A stretch of DNA of 64,000 nt from Sabellastarte sp. h YS-2021 (taxonomy: Eukaryota > Annelida > Polychaeta > Sabellida > Sabellidae): the NCBI GenBank assembly GCA_964017235.1, contig OZ024931.1, positions 19,444,189-19,508,188 of the forward strand, in the 5' to 3' direction. The number at the start of each line of letters is the position of its first letter. Position 1 is the first letter of the stretch. The position numbers were made by a program, and so were the translations under genes. Of this stretch, positions 52,021 through 63,267 are shown piece by piece. The notes under the pieces were generated by a model. That model was given only the letters and a program-made list of their open reading frames with translations. It had not been told where the DNA came from and made no database searches.

Positions 52021-53299
52021 AGGAGTGATTAAGGTTGACATCTAAATGTCAACCCCCGATTAACAAGAATTTCAAACTATTTGCAATTATTGCAAGCCTT
52101 TCCCGATTCTTATCAGATTTATGACATTGTGAACCCAACGTATTATCATATTTTTCATCTTACAGTGATCTTAAACCTATCTTACACTTCTACAACAATC
52201 TTTTCCATCTTACAGGGAGTGCAAACCTATCTGATTCATCTTGAATCTATTGTAAACAAAATGTATACCAATTGGATGGATCAGGAAACAATCGCAAAAC
52301 CTGCCAGAAGATTTTCTGAGGCAATGACAATGCCAATTGGGAAGCTATCGAGAAAATATTTTCAGTTCTCCTACTGTTACAAAGTGAAATAAAACAATGT
52401 ATATCACAGCAAGTGGGATTATATATTTATTATTATTATTCTACTTTTATGTACAATACCCAAAGGGATCTATATTTAAGGTCACCTTAAAGATTTGAAA
52501 AAAAGTTGAGTTATCATAAAGTTATTTTATTAAGAGTTATCATAAAGTTATTATCATTAAGAGTCCATAGTAACATAACCTTTGGGCGACCTTAAACAGA
52601 GAATGAATTTAAGCTTACTTACTGCCAATGTAAGGTGACCTTTAGTATTACATCATTAAAAATTATTAAACTGGAATGTTTGAGGTAGATGCCAACCTCC
52701 GATTAAGAGAAACAACAAGACACACTCTGACTAAAAGAACCCTAAGCTCAAGCCATTAAAAGTCCCGAAATGCAACGTCCAGTGCAGCCTAACTCATGCC
52801 TAATTGACTGAGTAATACGGCCCCCTAGCAATAACATAACACAGTGTGAACGTGCCTTGTTTTGAAGAATCACTATGGTACATGAGCAATATAAATTGAA
52901 ACAAATCAAACATTAAAACATGTATATGCAATGCAATATGGAATATGGGTGGGAGGTGGGAAAATCTTTGTTTCCAAATGGCGTCTTGCCCCTTTGATTT
53001 CCCAATGTTGAATGAAGGTTTTGTTATAATTGGCGCCAGAATGAATAACCAATAACCCCATACCCAATCGAAGGTATTGAAGAACCCGTACGGCCACTGG
53101 GTAACAATGTGTTGAAAGTTTGACCATGACTAGTGATTTTTCCCCAGTTTTAACTACTTAGGCATAAGATTTCTTCCCAAAATGATAAGTGCCCCCCTAG
53201 GGCCTTGGTCATGATTGATTTGGCCTGAGTTTTGGGTAAGTGCATTAACTGAAGTACCTGATCAGATTGAACCGAAGAGTTATAAACACACCTACCTTT
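52021..53299. other. Unassigned sequence with one candidate exon
   Basis: Apart from the possible exon at 52216-52392 nothing was recognised. Near 52170-52230 a short direct repeat includes catcttacag...aaacctatct. Confidence 0.35.
52216..52392 (+). CDS. Candidate terminal exon of an unknown gene
   Basis: A polypyrimidine tract and tcttttccatcttacag precede an open stretch of 58 codons (…NKMYTNWMDQET, KPARRFSEAMTMPIGKL) ending TAA, with AATAAA overlapping the stop (52388-52395). The composition is protein-like but matches no family I know. The acceptor lies in a short tandem repeat, so the splice signal may be fortuitous. Confidence 0.25.
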   Translation, partial: GVQTYLIHLESIVNKMYTNWMDQETIAKPARRFSEAMTMPIGKLSRKYFQFSYCYKVK

Positions 53300-53301
53300 A
53301 G

Positions 53302-54811
53302 TTACTCATTTTTTGTAAGAGATTGAAGTTTCCTGCAACATGATGAACAAATGTGCTTATAGAGTACACCTTTGGTTTCATGGGTTTGTTTCTGCATACA
53401 CATGCCCTTGTTGAAGTATACACAAGGTACCCTTCCTGTACCAGTGGTACCTCTATCTTGGGTTTTATTAAAACTCTGGCCTATGATATGTCTCTGTGCA
53501 TGAGTCCTACATATTCTATCGATCTTATCAGTTTGTGATAACATAATCAAGCATAAATTCTTTATTTTTAAATCAGGTTCTTCTCTTATGGTTCTGCAAA
53601 AGCCGTCATCCATTGTATTGGTGAAAGCCCATTGTAAGTAACCCGGTTTTTGCTTTGGCCGGAAAGTACATTTTCATGAGGCCATTTAACCCTGTTTGCT
53701 ATGAATATGAGTCCACCGAACCACCTCTTTGGGACTTTATTTTGTCCTTACCTGGCTTTGCATTTTCTACTAGATGTTTTAATCTAGCTAGCTTGTACCT
53801 CTTCCTGAATTTTTTATTCATGTTTCAATTGCTCTAGTGATGGTAAATGACCCACAGAAGGGATGGAAGTAGTAGCCATACTTGTGACCTGATCCTGGTT
53901 ATATGGGACATGTGCCTTAAGCCTCTCTTACATCCCATCGTATGTGCACGTACGTCCTGGTTACAGAGAAAAATCGCCTGATTTGCAAGGGACCCTCAAG
54001 GCACACTTGCGATTTTAGAACAAACTATCAAGGTCACACAGGCCCTGCAATGAAAATTGGCATGCACATTATCCTTTGCGTGCATGCAGCATGTCTACAA
54101 ATGCATCCATGCCTCAAGGGTAACTTATGAGAGACTTGCGCACGTGCATTCTCCTTGCAAGTGTTGTAGGTTCTCCCCAATTATTTACATTGTTTATACA
54201 TACTGTAAGATACACTCAAGTGTACCTTGCATGTATATAAACCCACTGTACGACCTGTAGCTAGTCGCAATTTGTTCTTTGATCTAAGAAGTGACACTGT
54301 TGTTGGGAGAATACACCCTGTTTGCACTGCAAATCTGTGCTACCCCACTACCAAGCTGCGTTCATATTTTTCAACAATATTTGCAGTACACTTACGTGTC
54401 TATACAAGTATGACGGGATGTAAGAGAGGTTTTAGTTTCACGTTTAGATTTTTTAACTTTAGAAGTGTCACTGGTCTTCCTACAAATACTTTTAAGACTG
54501 TTCTTCTCTATACTGTTTAATCTCTTTCCCAACACATTCAACTGGGCCAATATTTGTTGGTTAATCGTATTTTGGTCAACATGTATAGGGTTAGAACTCG
54601 AGGCCTTGGGACCGCCACTGCCACCGGCAGCAGCACCATGATTAACACTACTGGAATCCGAAAATGACAAATTTTGATTGGAGATATCAAGTGAACCAGA
54701 TATGTCAATGTCAAACCCACTATCAGATTGATCAGAAAGAACTTGCCCAGAGTGTGGATCCAATGACCCCCGGGATGCTGCCAGGAACTCCTCATTGGTA
54801 GCCAGCTGCAC
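53302..54811 (-). pseudogene. Gag-like gene of a YR retroelement, copy E
   Basis: The 5' part (54811 to 54392) has an N-terminal region with AASRGSLDPHSGQVLS and ISGSLDISNQNLSFSD. After an interruption (about 54400 to 53845) homology to copy F resumes near 53840 (AAAGTCCCAAAGAGGTGG) and the C-terminal part (53613 to 53302) ends with CVYFNKGMCMQKQTHETKGV and LYKHICSSC, a Cys/His zinc motif. It carries frame breaks. Such Gag-like proteins accompany DIRS/Ngaro-type elements; this link is from memory and from the YR element nearby. Confidence 0.6.
53845..54400 (+). mobile_element. Possible solo LTR in gag copy E
   Basis: This ~550-bp stretch interrupts gag homology. It contains a TATA-like gtatataaaccc (54234) some 30 bp before a possible start region, and C/T-rich promoter-like sequence, as in LTRs. 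A TG/CA-bounded end (…cagtaca near 54393) is visible but no clean target duplication was found. Confidence 0.3.
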
Positions 54812-54956
54812 TTGTACTGGTATATGGCACTCTTTCCTTCACAACCTCAGGTTACATCTAGTTTCCATTATAAAATGACTAAAACACTAAAAGCTGTGCA
54901 AAACAATGTATCTCAATATACAAATCAATGTAAAATAAAACAATGTTGGCTGGTCA

Positions 54957-55100
54957 GTTTCCAAAGTCAAAGTGACACACTGGGGTGCTGAAAGTAAAGA
55001 CAGGGGGCCCCAAGGCCAATCACACGAGACCAGTAATTATGTCAATGGTCAATGCTAAATCACTATTGAGGTGGGGCCCAGGAATGAGCACCGAGACACC
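54957..55100. repeat. Left arm of an inverted repeat between the two gag copies
   Basis: ccaaagtcaaagtgacac (54961) is the exact complement of gtgtcactttgactttgg at 56881. Weaker complementarity extends outward and inward (tgagcaccgagacaccc against ggtgtcaggagttca). It is the shared 5' flank of copies E and F. Confidence 0.6.
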
Positions 55101-55239
55101 CAAATGTCTTGAAGCACTGTGCACTGAATAAGGTGGGGCATATCACTCCACCCCCCACCCCCCAGTGAATTGGGAACGCATCTTAAACCTCACTGTAAAC
55201 TATACCCTGGATCATAGATTTTTTTATTATGACTGGACA

Positions 55240-56725
55240 CAGTAGCGTAGGAAGGGTATGAAAAGTGGGGGGGCCAAAGTTAAACTCAGCCGTCGTGTTA
55301 ACTTATGACATCAGTTGAAGTGATAGCATTCTCAAGGAGTCCAGAGGAAAAAAGGTAAAGTGGGCATACACTGCAAAATAATTTGAAGAATTTGTCTTTA
55401 ATCTTAAATGAATCTTCCATGAATATACAACAAACGTTTACACTAACAGAAGTTACTCTTTGAGAAAATACCAAAAAATCAATGGTTAATTTTGCTTAAA
55501 ACACTAGCATGATTAAACACAAAATGATCAAATTCCAACTTGCAAGTTAGCATAAGCAAAATTCGGGAAGCTGCTGGAGGGTGAGGGCATTCAGAAACTA
55601 GAAAATTGCTCAAAGAAGACCTTCATTAGGCCATAGGGTCTCTAAACTCATATCCATTCTGGAACCACACTAATCTGCAAATAGTTAAACCTAAACTGTA
55701 TACAAATTTGTTATAGTTGTATTCAGCATCTAATCATAGACAGCCATCTCTGGGGTAATGAATTTGAATCCCACCTGTGGGGATTCAGAGGGCCTATCCC
55801 TGTATGATTCTGGCTATTGAATAGGACGTAAAACCCGATACTTAACCTTTGTTGTATTAAAAACTTACCTTTCAATGGTTCTTATGTTACCAACATGCCA
55901 AATTTAAAAGTTTTAAGTAAAATATTTTCTAAGTTATTACATGCTGAAGCAAATCTATGTGGCAGCATGATTGGGCTTTATGGATCATTATAAAATTCAA
56001 AGATTCAATTACAATCATCTCCCAGAAATTGACACTACATGTAACCAAAGTATGCACACCTCAGTTTGGTTGTAGATAATCACCTCACCCATCTATAATA
56101 TCCCTTCTAAAAAACTCTTTCATGTAATTAAAATACCGTTCACAACTTTCATTGAATGTATCCCTCTTTGCAAAAGAAAATGTAGATAGGAAACTGCTCA
56201 GGATACAAACCAAAAACACTCTAGTTAAAGCATAGTGCTGCCTGACAGGCCTTTCTGTGAAAACTCAAGTTTTTTTGTAAATATTATATATACTACATTT
56301 GGGACACTAACACACTTTCAACACCACATACTCTTATGGCTCAGTTACCTACTACACACTGCAATGACCAATGAGTTAAAGTCCCTAGCAATAGTCAAAG
56401 GTTGTGACATAAATTTAGCAACTTATTTAAAACATACAGTGGCTACATCAGTATCTAACTGATCTTAATATTATATGTTTAAGGTTAAATTTTTCATAAA
56501 TTTAAGCTATGTTGGATTCATCTGATTTAAATAGTTTAAATAGATAACCACAAAATATAGTTAACCTTGATAGACTGAATTTCTTGAAAAAAGTTTCTAA
56601 AATTTATCAAATATCATGGGTTTCCAATGACAAAAAGTGGGGGAGCCAAAAGATATGATGGCCCCCCCACTTTTAAAAGTGCGGGGGCCATGGCCCTCCC
56701 GACCCCCCAGCTTCCTACACTACTG
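55240..56725. mobile_element. Non-autonomous TIR DNA transposon, 1486 bp
   Basis: The ends CAGTAGCGTAGGAAG (55240) and CTTCCTACACTACTG (to 56725) are inverted, with further G/C-rich inverted sequence inside (gtgggggggcc and its complement). A 6-bp duplication TGGACA flanks it (55234-55239 and 56726-56731). No transposase is encoded. A SINE fragment sits within it. Confidence 0.88.
55722..55860 (+). mobile_element. Second copy of the tRNA-derived SINE family
   Basis: The segment from ttcagcatctaatcataga through gaatttgaatcccacc to ttgaataggacgtaaaaccc and acctttgttgt follows the same order as the SINE at 15849-16009. The B box is mutated and the head is truncated. It is nested in the TIR transposon. 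Confidence 0.75.
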
Positions 56726-56739
56726 TGGACATCAAGGTG

Positions 56740-56905
56740 TCAGGAGTTCATTCCTTTGGCCCACCATATGGCCACCATATATATTCTATCATTTTGTAGG
56801 TAATCATTGTTAACAAGTTTTTATGTAATGGCCAATTTGATTTGTTAACGGTTCACTGACCTTGTATAATCAAATTTTTGGTGTCACTTTGACTTTGGTG
56901 GGCGA
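56740..56905. repeat. Right arm of the inverted repeat between the two gag copies
   Basis: The complement of the left arm at 54957-55100, including gtgtcactttgactttgg (56881-56898). It lies directly upstream of gag copy F. Confidence 0.6.
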
Positions 56906-57018
56906 GGAGGACACAGCAATTTTCATTTTATAGCCACCAATACAGGTGTTACATTTATGAACTTCAGTTTTTTAGGTTTTTTTTAGTTTTTTATTTATGT
57001 TATTTTACATTGGGGAAC

Positions 57019-58107
57019 ATGGACAGATATAATCTGCGTTCTACTAGATCTCAAGAGATTCCTCTACCTGTGGAACTACAGATGGCGGGTGATGGTGAAT
57101 TTCTCTCACAGGCGTTAGAAAACAGCAATCCATATCCCGGGCAAGTTACATTTCAGTTGAATAGTACTAGTGCTTTTGATTTGAATTTGAGTGCAATTTT
57201 AGAAATTCGGACAGTCATTCTAGTCCCATTTTAAAAATTCCGGAATCCGAAAGATTTGATCAACCGGGTCAGTCAGCCGGTGACATTTTAAAAGGGGTTG
57301 GGAGTGACCAGGACAAAATTATTATGAAAATTTTAAAGCAGTTGACAAAATTGGGCCACAGATTGGACAATTTGGAGCAGAATAGTACCAAAAGTAAAAA
57401 ATCTGCCCACAAAACAAAAATTAAAAATGTCTCTCTTAAGATCTAGTAGAACACAGAAATGATGAATATACTCAAAGACAAGTTCAAGAAAGATTAAAGC
57501 AACTATCTGAGAATTTGTGTCAAGGTAATGAAAAGGTTAAATCACAGAGGGGAGGTGGGGTTGACGTATATGTCAACAACAGAGTCAAATGGCCCTATGA
57601 GTTTGTCTTGATGGGTATCAATAAAGAACGAATTACCTATGACCAGCTGTCCCCAGTGCAATGGATGGCTGGCTTTTACTGGACCATGAGAGATCAGCTT
57701 GACAGAAAAATTCGTGATCATATGTTGGATTATGTAATCCACTTATTGGATGATGATCAGGATTTCTCATGGTCTGCTGCCAAGGCCAGCCATGCAGTGC
57801 TTCTCTGTCGGATGGGGCAAGGGGAAGTTATGGGGTGGTTGGATTGTGAAAAATTGATCGAATTTGACGTGTTCATGCACAGAGACATGTTGCTACAAAT
57901 ATAAATCAAGGTCATAAAGGTCAAGATAAAAACTGCTAGTAAAGTGTTGCCTTGCATATACTTCAACAAAAATACATGCCTTCAGAAAAATTCCCACAAA
58001 ACCAGAGGGGTGCTAGACAGGCACATATGCGCGTCTTGTTTTTCAGCTGAGGGAAAAGCTCATCCTCACTCACAGGCAGATTGCAGAAAATGCAAACCAA
58101 ACAAATG
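57019..58107 (+). pseudogene. Gag-like gene of a YR retroelement, copy F
   Basis: It opens MDRYNLRSTRSQEIPLPVEL with GQVTFQLNSTSAFDLNLS matching the start of copy E. A frame break near 57230 is followed by the middle part at 57515-57904 (WPYEFVLMG, KASHAVLLCRMGQGE) and, after another break, the zinc motif CIYFNKNTCLQKNSHKTRGV and HICASC, stopping at 58107. It is more complete than copy E and lies in the opposite orientation. Confidence 0.6.
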
Positions 58108-59275
58108 AGTAACTATGGGCAATGCCTTTCAGATGGCATGTACATAATTCCAGGACACTTTATTGTGAGAATTATGATGATAAGTCTTTTCAAAAATTGA
58201 AATCTCAAAGCAAAAGTGATAGTAAAAAGATATTTGATACAGCTTTGGCCTTTGCTGGTAAACGAGATCACAGATTTTATGCACAGGTCTTGAATGGCAT
58301 AACTGGTACAAGGACTGCAAGTCACAGGACCAGGGTTCAAATCTTAGATAATAGAGTGGTTAAACGTGGCGTAAATGTCTCTCTGCACAACCAAGTTTGA
58401 ACAATGGGCTTACCAAATACAATGGTCCTGAGATTGCTATATTGCCATCATTCCCTGATTCTTCGTCACGAGAAGTCACAGCTATTCATTACTCTTCTCA
58501 AAGTCTGTGTTTTCTAACAATTTGAATTTTCAAAATATTCACATTCATAATGGCTGTGAAAAGTTACATACGGCACCTCTTCATTTTCTAATTTTGTTAT
58601 TGCTGTAGCAGAATATCCTATATGCAGTGATAGATTTCATGTGTCACAAGATGAAACTTTGTCAGAAGGTCCAGAAAACCTGGACACTGTTGTACTGAGC
58701 AAGAGGGACAGTCCCCAACTCCAACAAAGAACAAGAGAGGGTATGAAAATTTTATTATACATAAATATATAAAATTTGTTAATACAGTAAATGTTACACA
58801 ATCTAATCACTAATATGTTAATTACATTTCAATTAAGTTACACACAATATGAACAAGATGTATATAAAACTACCGTTACATTAAAATAGTGTAAAATTTA
58901 AGGAGAATAAATTCATAACCTTGTCAAGGTCACCCCATTAGATACCCCTTACTGTGCTTGCCCTCTGTAGGTCAAGGTCGTGATGCACAGGTCATATTCA
59001 TGTGCGAGGTGTGACCTTTAAAATAGGTCACCGCCTGACCTTGACAGCCAAACTCAAAGGTCGAATTTTTCTTGTGAGGTCATATTGGTGGCAGTGGGTT
59101 TCGACCTTGTGATTAGGTCATGCACTGACCTCAACAAGCCATGTCCAAGGTCAAGTCACAGTTTAAACTCCCTGCAATTACAGAACTAAGATCTTTACTT
59201 GACAAGTTACTTGTGTATACCCTGCCCATTACATTAGAAATGGCCCAAACCCCAACACCAGTAGGGGAAGAAACA
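58108..59275. other. Unassigned sequence with AGGTCA-rich stretch
   Basis: 58122-58400 is an open stretch of unknown meaning. 58905-59160 holds about ten diverged aggtca/tgacct words (tcaaggtcac, tgaccttgac) downstream of the YR gene of element D. No gene was recognised. Confidence 0.4.
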
Positions 59276-60044
59276 TCATGATGTACCTGAGAGCATTTTT
59301 CTAAATATTTTTGAAACCTGACAACCAGCTGATGCTGATGGACGAATATAACGCCAAACGCATTCAGATGCCCAGGTGCCATGCTCTTTAATCTCTCGCA
59401 CTGGTATACCTAATTCGTACGCCAAAGAGGCACCTGAGCGCCTGAAGGTGTGAAACGTGTAGAAATTGGAAGGGAGGTTCATAGCCAAATTGATCTTTGC
59501 TAAATTTTTTCTAACTCTGGTATCAGTAAGGACTTGCCTTCCTATGGCTGTCCTGATTTGAAACAAAGGTGTATTTTTACCTGGATTATACAAGTCCATA
59601 ATCTCTTGGAGTGCCTGATAAGGACAAATGGCAGAATCCCCCAACTTTGAGAGAACAATTAACTTAAACTGATCCCTGAATTGTATGGTTTTCGACCATT
59701 TTAATAAAAGTTTGACCTCATTTTCCAGGAAAAAGCCGTCCCCCCTGTAAAGTGCCTGGTACTATCAAACTCCCTCTGAGCATGAGGTGCTATGTTCGAT
59801 AATCTGAAGAAACTGAAGAACGCCGTCAACAGAACTGCTCTATACACACAAGCATCCGAAAATTGATGACAGATTGCTACCATCTTTTTCAAAGTGGTCA
59901 GATCTATGATGTTACGTTTAGGCAATACCATTGGCCTCTGCAACTTCGGAGATTTTACAAAATATTGAATTTTTGGGTGATCCCATGCCTCATGCTGCAT
60001 GTTGTACACAATAGACATAGCCTTTATTGCTGCAATATGATTAC

Positions 60045-62881
60045 CTTATTGCTGCTTTGTGGTGACATCTCCCTTAATCCTGGACCAATCTCGTTGGGGG
60101 GGGGGGTAAATTGCCGATCTGTAAGAAACAAGGGACCCTGCATCAATGATACTGTAACATTACATTCTGTCGACATTCTTACTGTCACTGAAACACATAT
60201 TCACCAGGAGGAAACGGACAGCCTTATACATTCCATCACCCCGACAGGTTTCAAATTCTGCCACAAACCCCGTATTCATGGCCGTGGTGGAGGTGTTGGA
60301 TTTTTTATCAACAAAGCTATACAGTTTAGATCTGTGGATACACCTACTTTCAGTTCCTTTGAAAATATTAGCATTGCAATTGGGTCTGCGGCTCAACAGC
60401 TTGTGTTGACTTGTGTTTATCGTCCACCTGGCTCATGCTCTGAAAGTTTCCTGGACCAATTTCTCAATCTTTTAGAATACTTATCCTCAGTTTCTCCCTC
60501 ATTCCTAATTTGTGGGGATTTCAATATTCATGTGGATACTTCTTCAAATGATAGTGTCAAATTACAGAACTGTTTAGAATCATGCAATATAACACAAAAT
60601 GTTCAAACGGCTACCCATCTTCATGGTCATATCCTAGACCTTGTTCTCACTCCTACTGATGCCAGTGTCATCTCCAATGTACGAGTTGCTGAATTTATTT
60701 CTGATCATGCTCTTGTCCTTGCTCAGCTTGATTCAGTTAATCCTCCTTCACATAAGGCAAAAGTTGTCACCTTTAGGAGGTATCATAAAATTGACATGGA
60801 CAGTTTCCATAAGGATTTGGGAAATAGCGCATTCGTAAAATGCCCTTGTGATACAGTCAGTGGTTTGTGTGAACAATACTTAGATGATTTGAGCAAATTG
60901 CTCGACAAGCATGCACCATTGGTTACTCGTACTTTTACTAAGCAAGCTACTGGTTGGCTATCTGACACCTACCGCCTGGCAAAAACCATCAGGCGACAGC
61001 TGCCTATAAATCTGCCTATAATCGAGCTAGACTTCGAAGACAGATTGCTCACTGCAATTCACTGGTCAACAAAGCTGGTCAGAGAAAATGCTAATGACTC
61101 CAAGAAGCTATAGCAGGTCTTGTGTTCTGCACTGCACTCTACTCCTGAAGCAGTACTCCCTTCTCATGAATCTAAGAAAGGTCTTGCTGACCGGTTTGTC
61201 AATTTCTTCAGTGACAAAATAGCTAAAATCAGAAACTCATTTTCCTCTAGTGACTCATTCACTCTGCCTCCTCCGCCTGATGTACCCAATTTCAGCTGCT
61301 TTAAACAAGTTTCTCAAGATGAAATTAGAAAAATTATCATGAAGTCACCCACTAAATCTTGTTTGTTAGATACATGGCCTACATTTCTTGTTAAGGAATG
61401 TATTGATATTTTACTGCCCTCTATCACCAGGCTTGATAACTGCTCATTGTCAGAAGGTGTTGTACCTGATGAGTTCAAGAAGGCTATTGTAAAAAGGCAT
61501 CACTACCACCCAATGACTTAAAAAACTACAGACCTGTTTCTGGGTTGGGCTTCATATCCAAACTGGTTGAACGTGTTGTTGCTTCTCAATTGAATGACCA
61601 TGTTAGTTTGAATGGACTAGAGAATGTCAGGCAATCTGCCTATAAACTAGGTCACTCAACTGAATCTGCATTGCTTTCAATTAAGAATGATGTTCATTTG
61701 GCTTTTGCTAAAGGGGAGGCTACTGCTGTCGTTCTCTTGGATCAATCAGCAGCGTTTGATACTATTGATCATGATACGCTACTTAATTCTCTTAGCTCCT
61801 GGTTTGGTGTGAGCGAGGTTGTCCTTGATTGGTTTAAGTCTTATCTCTCAGACCGTGTTCAGTGCATTAAGATTGGGTCAATTTTATCTGATGCCAAAAA
61901 GTTATTGTATGGTGTGCTTCAAGGCTCTGTCCTGGGGCCAATCCTTTTTTCACTCTATACTACTCCACTGAGTAAAGTCATACAGAATCATCCTGTTATT
62001 AGTTTCCAGTTCTACGCTGACGACACACAATTGTATGTACATCTCACACATAAAAATGTTGCCTCGGCCCTTGATAAGCTGTCACACTGCCTTGAAGATG
62101 TGAAGAGATGGCTCTCTACAAATAAGCTCAAGCTAAATCCTGATAAGACCGAAATCATTTTGTTTGGCTCAAAGTCTCAGCGTGAAAAACTTAATCAGTC
62201 CTTCCCAGTTAACATACTTGGTAATCTCATATCACCAATAGATACAGTTAGGAACCTTGGTGTCTGGTTTGATTCAGATTTCTCATTCTCTTGCCACGTT
62301 ATGAAGGTCTGCAAGGCTTGTTTTGCTCATGTCGTTTTGCTAAGTGACTCCGAGGACATCTGACACATGAAGCTGCTCTTATGGCTGCCAATGCTCTGGT
62401 CGGAAGTCGACTTGATTACTGTAACTCTCTGTTCAGAGGTCTCTCAGCTCTAGATCTGCGCAAACTTCAGTGTGTTCAGAATAACCTTGCCAGAATTGTT
62501 ACCAACACCACCAAGTACTCACACATCACTCCAGTTAGAAAAGCACTACATTGGTTGCCGATTAAGTACCGTTCTATCTTTAAGACTGCCATGCTGGTAT
62601 ATAAGTTTCTACACAGTGGTAAACCCAAATACTTTGAACCCTTCCTGATTCCCAGACATAGTGCATATAACACTCATCGAAGTCAATCTGATGGCATATT
62701 TCTTGAGGTTCCCCACTTTGCTTCAGTTTTCAAGTCTCGAAAACATTTTGGTCTCAGTTTTGCGTATGACGCACCTATGATTTGGAATGACCTTCCTGAT
62801 GAGGTCCACTCTTCAAACTCACTTGCCTCTTTCAGGTCAAAGTTGAAGTCATACCTCTTTGGAAAAGCATACCCACCCTAA
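60045..62881 (+). pseudogene. LINE ORF2 (endonuclease-reverse transcriptase)
   Basis: The order is endonuclease (60045-61113: VTETHIHQEE, CGDFNIHVD, SDHALVLAQ), linker (61120-61521), RT (61545-62363: LLDQSAAFDTIDH, GVLQGSVLGPILFSLY, catalytic FYADDTQLY near 62013, LNPDKTEIILF) and the C-terminal region (62381-62881: SRLDYCNSLFRGLS, LHWLPIKYRSIFK, PMIWNDLPDEV). Breaks are a TAG at 61111-61113 where a Trp codon is usual, a frameshift near 61490 and another near 62340. It would nick target DNA and prime reverse transcription if intact. Confidence 0.9.
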
Positions 62882-63033
62882 ATTTCCAATCTCCTTCTGC
62901 TTTCTCCGCAGTGCTGACCCCTGCAATGTCTCTGGTTTTTGAATATTGAACAATGTTTTTGTGTGATGCGCCTTAGAATCTGTCTTTTGACAGAGATTAA
63001 GCGCTATAAAAGTGCTATTAGAATTAGAATTAC
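60045..63033 (+). mobile_element. L2-like (CR1/L2 group) LINE inserted in the YR gene of element D
   Basis: It begins at codons TLLLLCGDISLNPGP, the usual opening of the ORF2 endonuclease, and ends with gattaagcgctataaaagtg and attagaattagaattac. The target duplication is ATTAC (60040-60044 and 63029-63033), the right copy merging with the LINE's own tail. The element is 5'-truncated: there is no ORF1, 5' UTR or start codon. Removing it joins the YR frame exactly (…SMISN / HIAAIKAM). Confidence 0.88.
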
Positions 63034-63267
63034 TGATCATACTAATCGACACACTATTCTCCACCAAGAACTCTAAGTATGACAAAGCAACAGATACAGA
63101 TACAACTGATAAACTTACTTTAGCATACAGACAAAAAGCCACAAATGATAGCACTTGACAGTCCTTGGCCTGAATGCAGACTTGGTGCGTACTGAGGCTT
63201 TTCTGGCATATTCTGTCAAAGCATCATCCTCTGAAAGTACAAAGTATAGCATCTGTAGCAAAAACCA

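Larger units (their letters stand above)
59276..63235 (-). pseudogene. Tyrosine recombinase of YR retroelement D, split by a LINE
   Basis: On the - strand the N-terminal part (about 63235 to 63033: ALTEYARKASVRTKSAF, then SYLEFLVENSVSIS) is cut by the LINE at 63033/60044. It continues as IAAIKAMSIVYNMQHEAW (60040 downward), AFFSFFRLSNIAPH (first catalytic Arg), HTFRRSGASLAYE (His-x-x-Arg), KEHGTW and WRYI (catalytic Tyr), ending at 59276. Besides the insertion there are frameshifts near 63190 and 59750, the latter in a G run. The catalytic residues remain, so decay is moderate. Confidence 0.85.
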
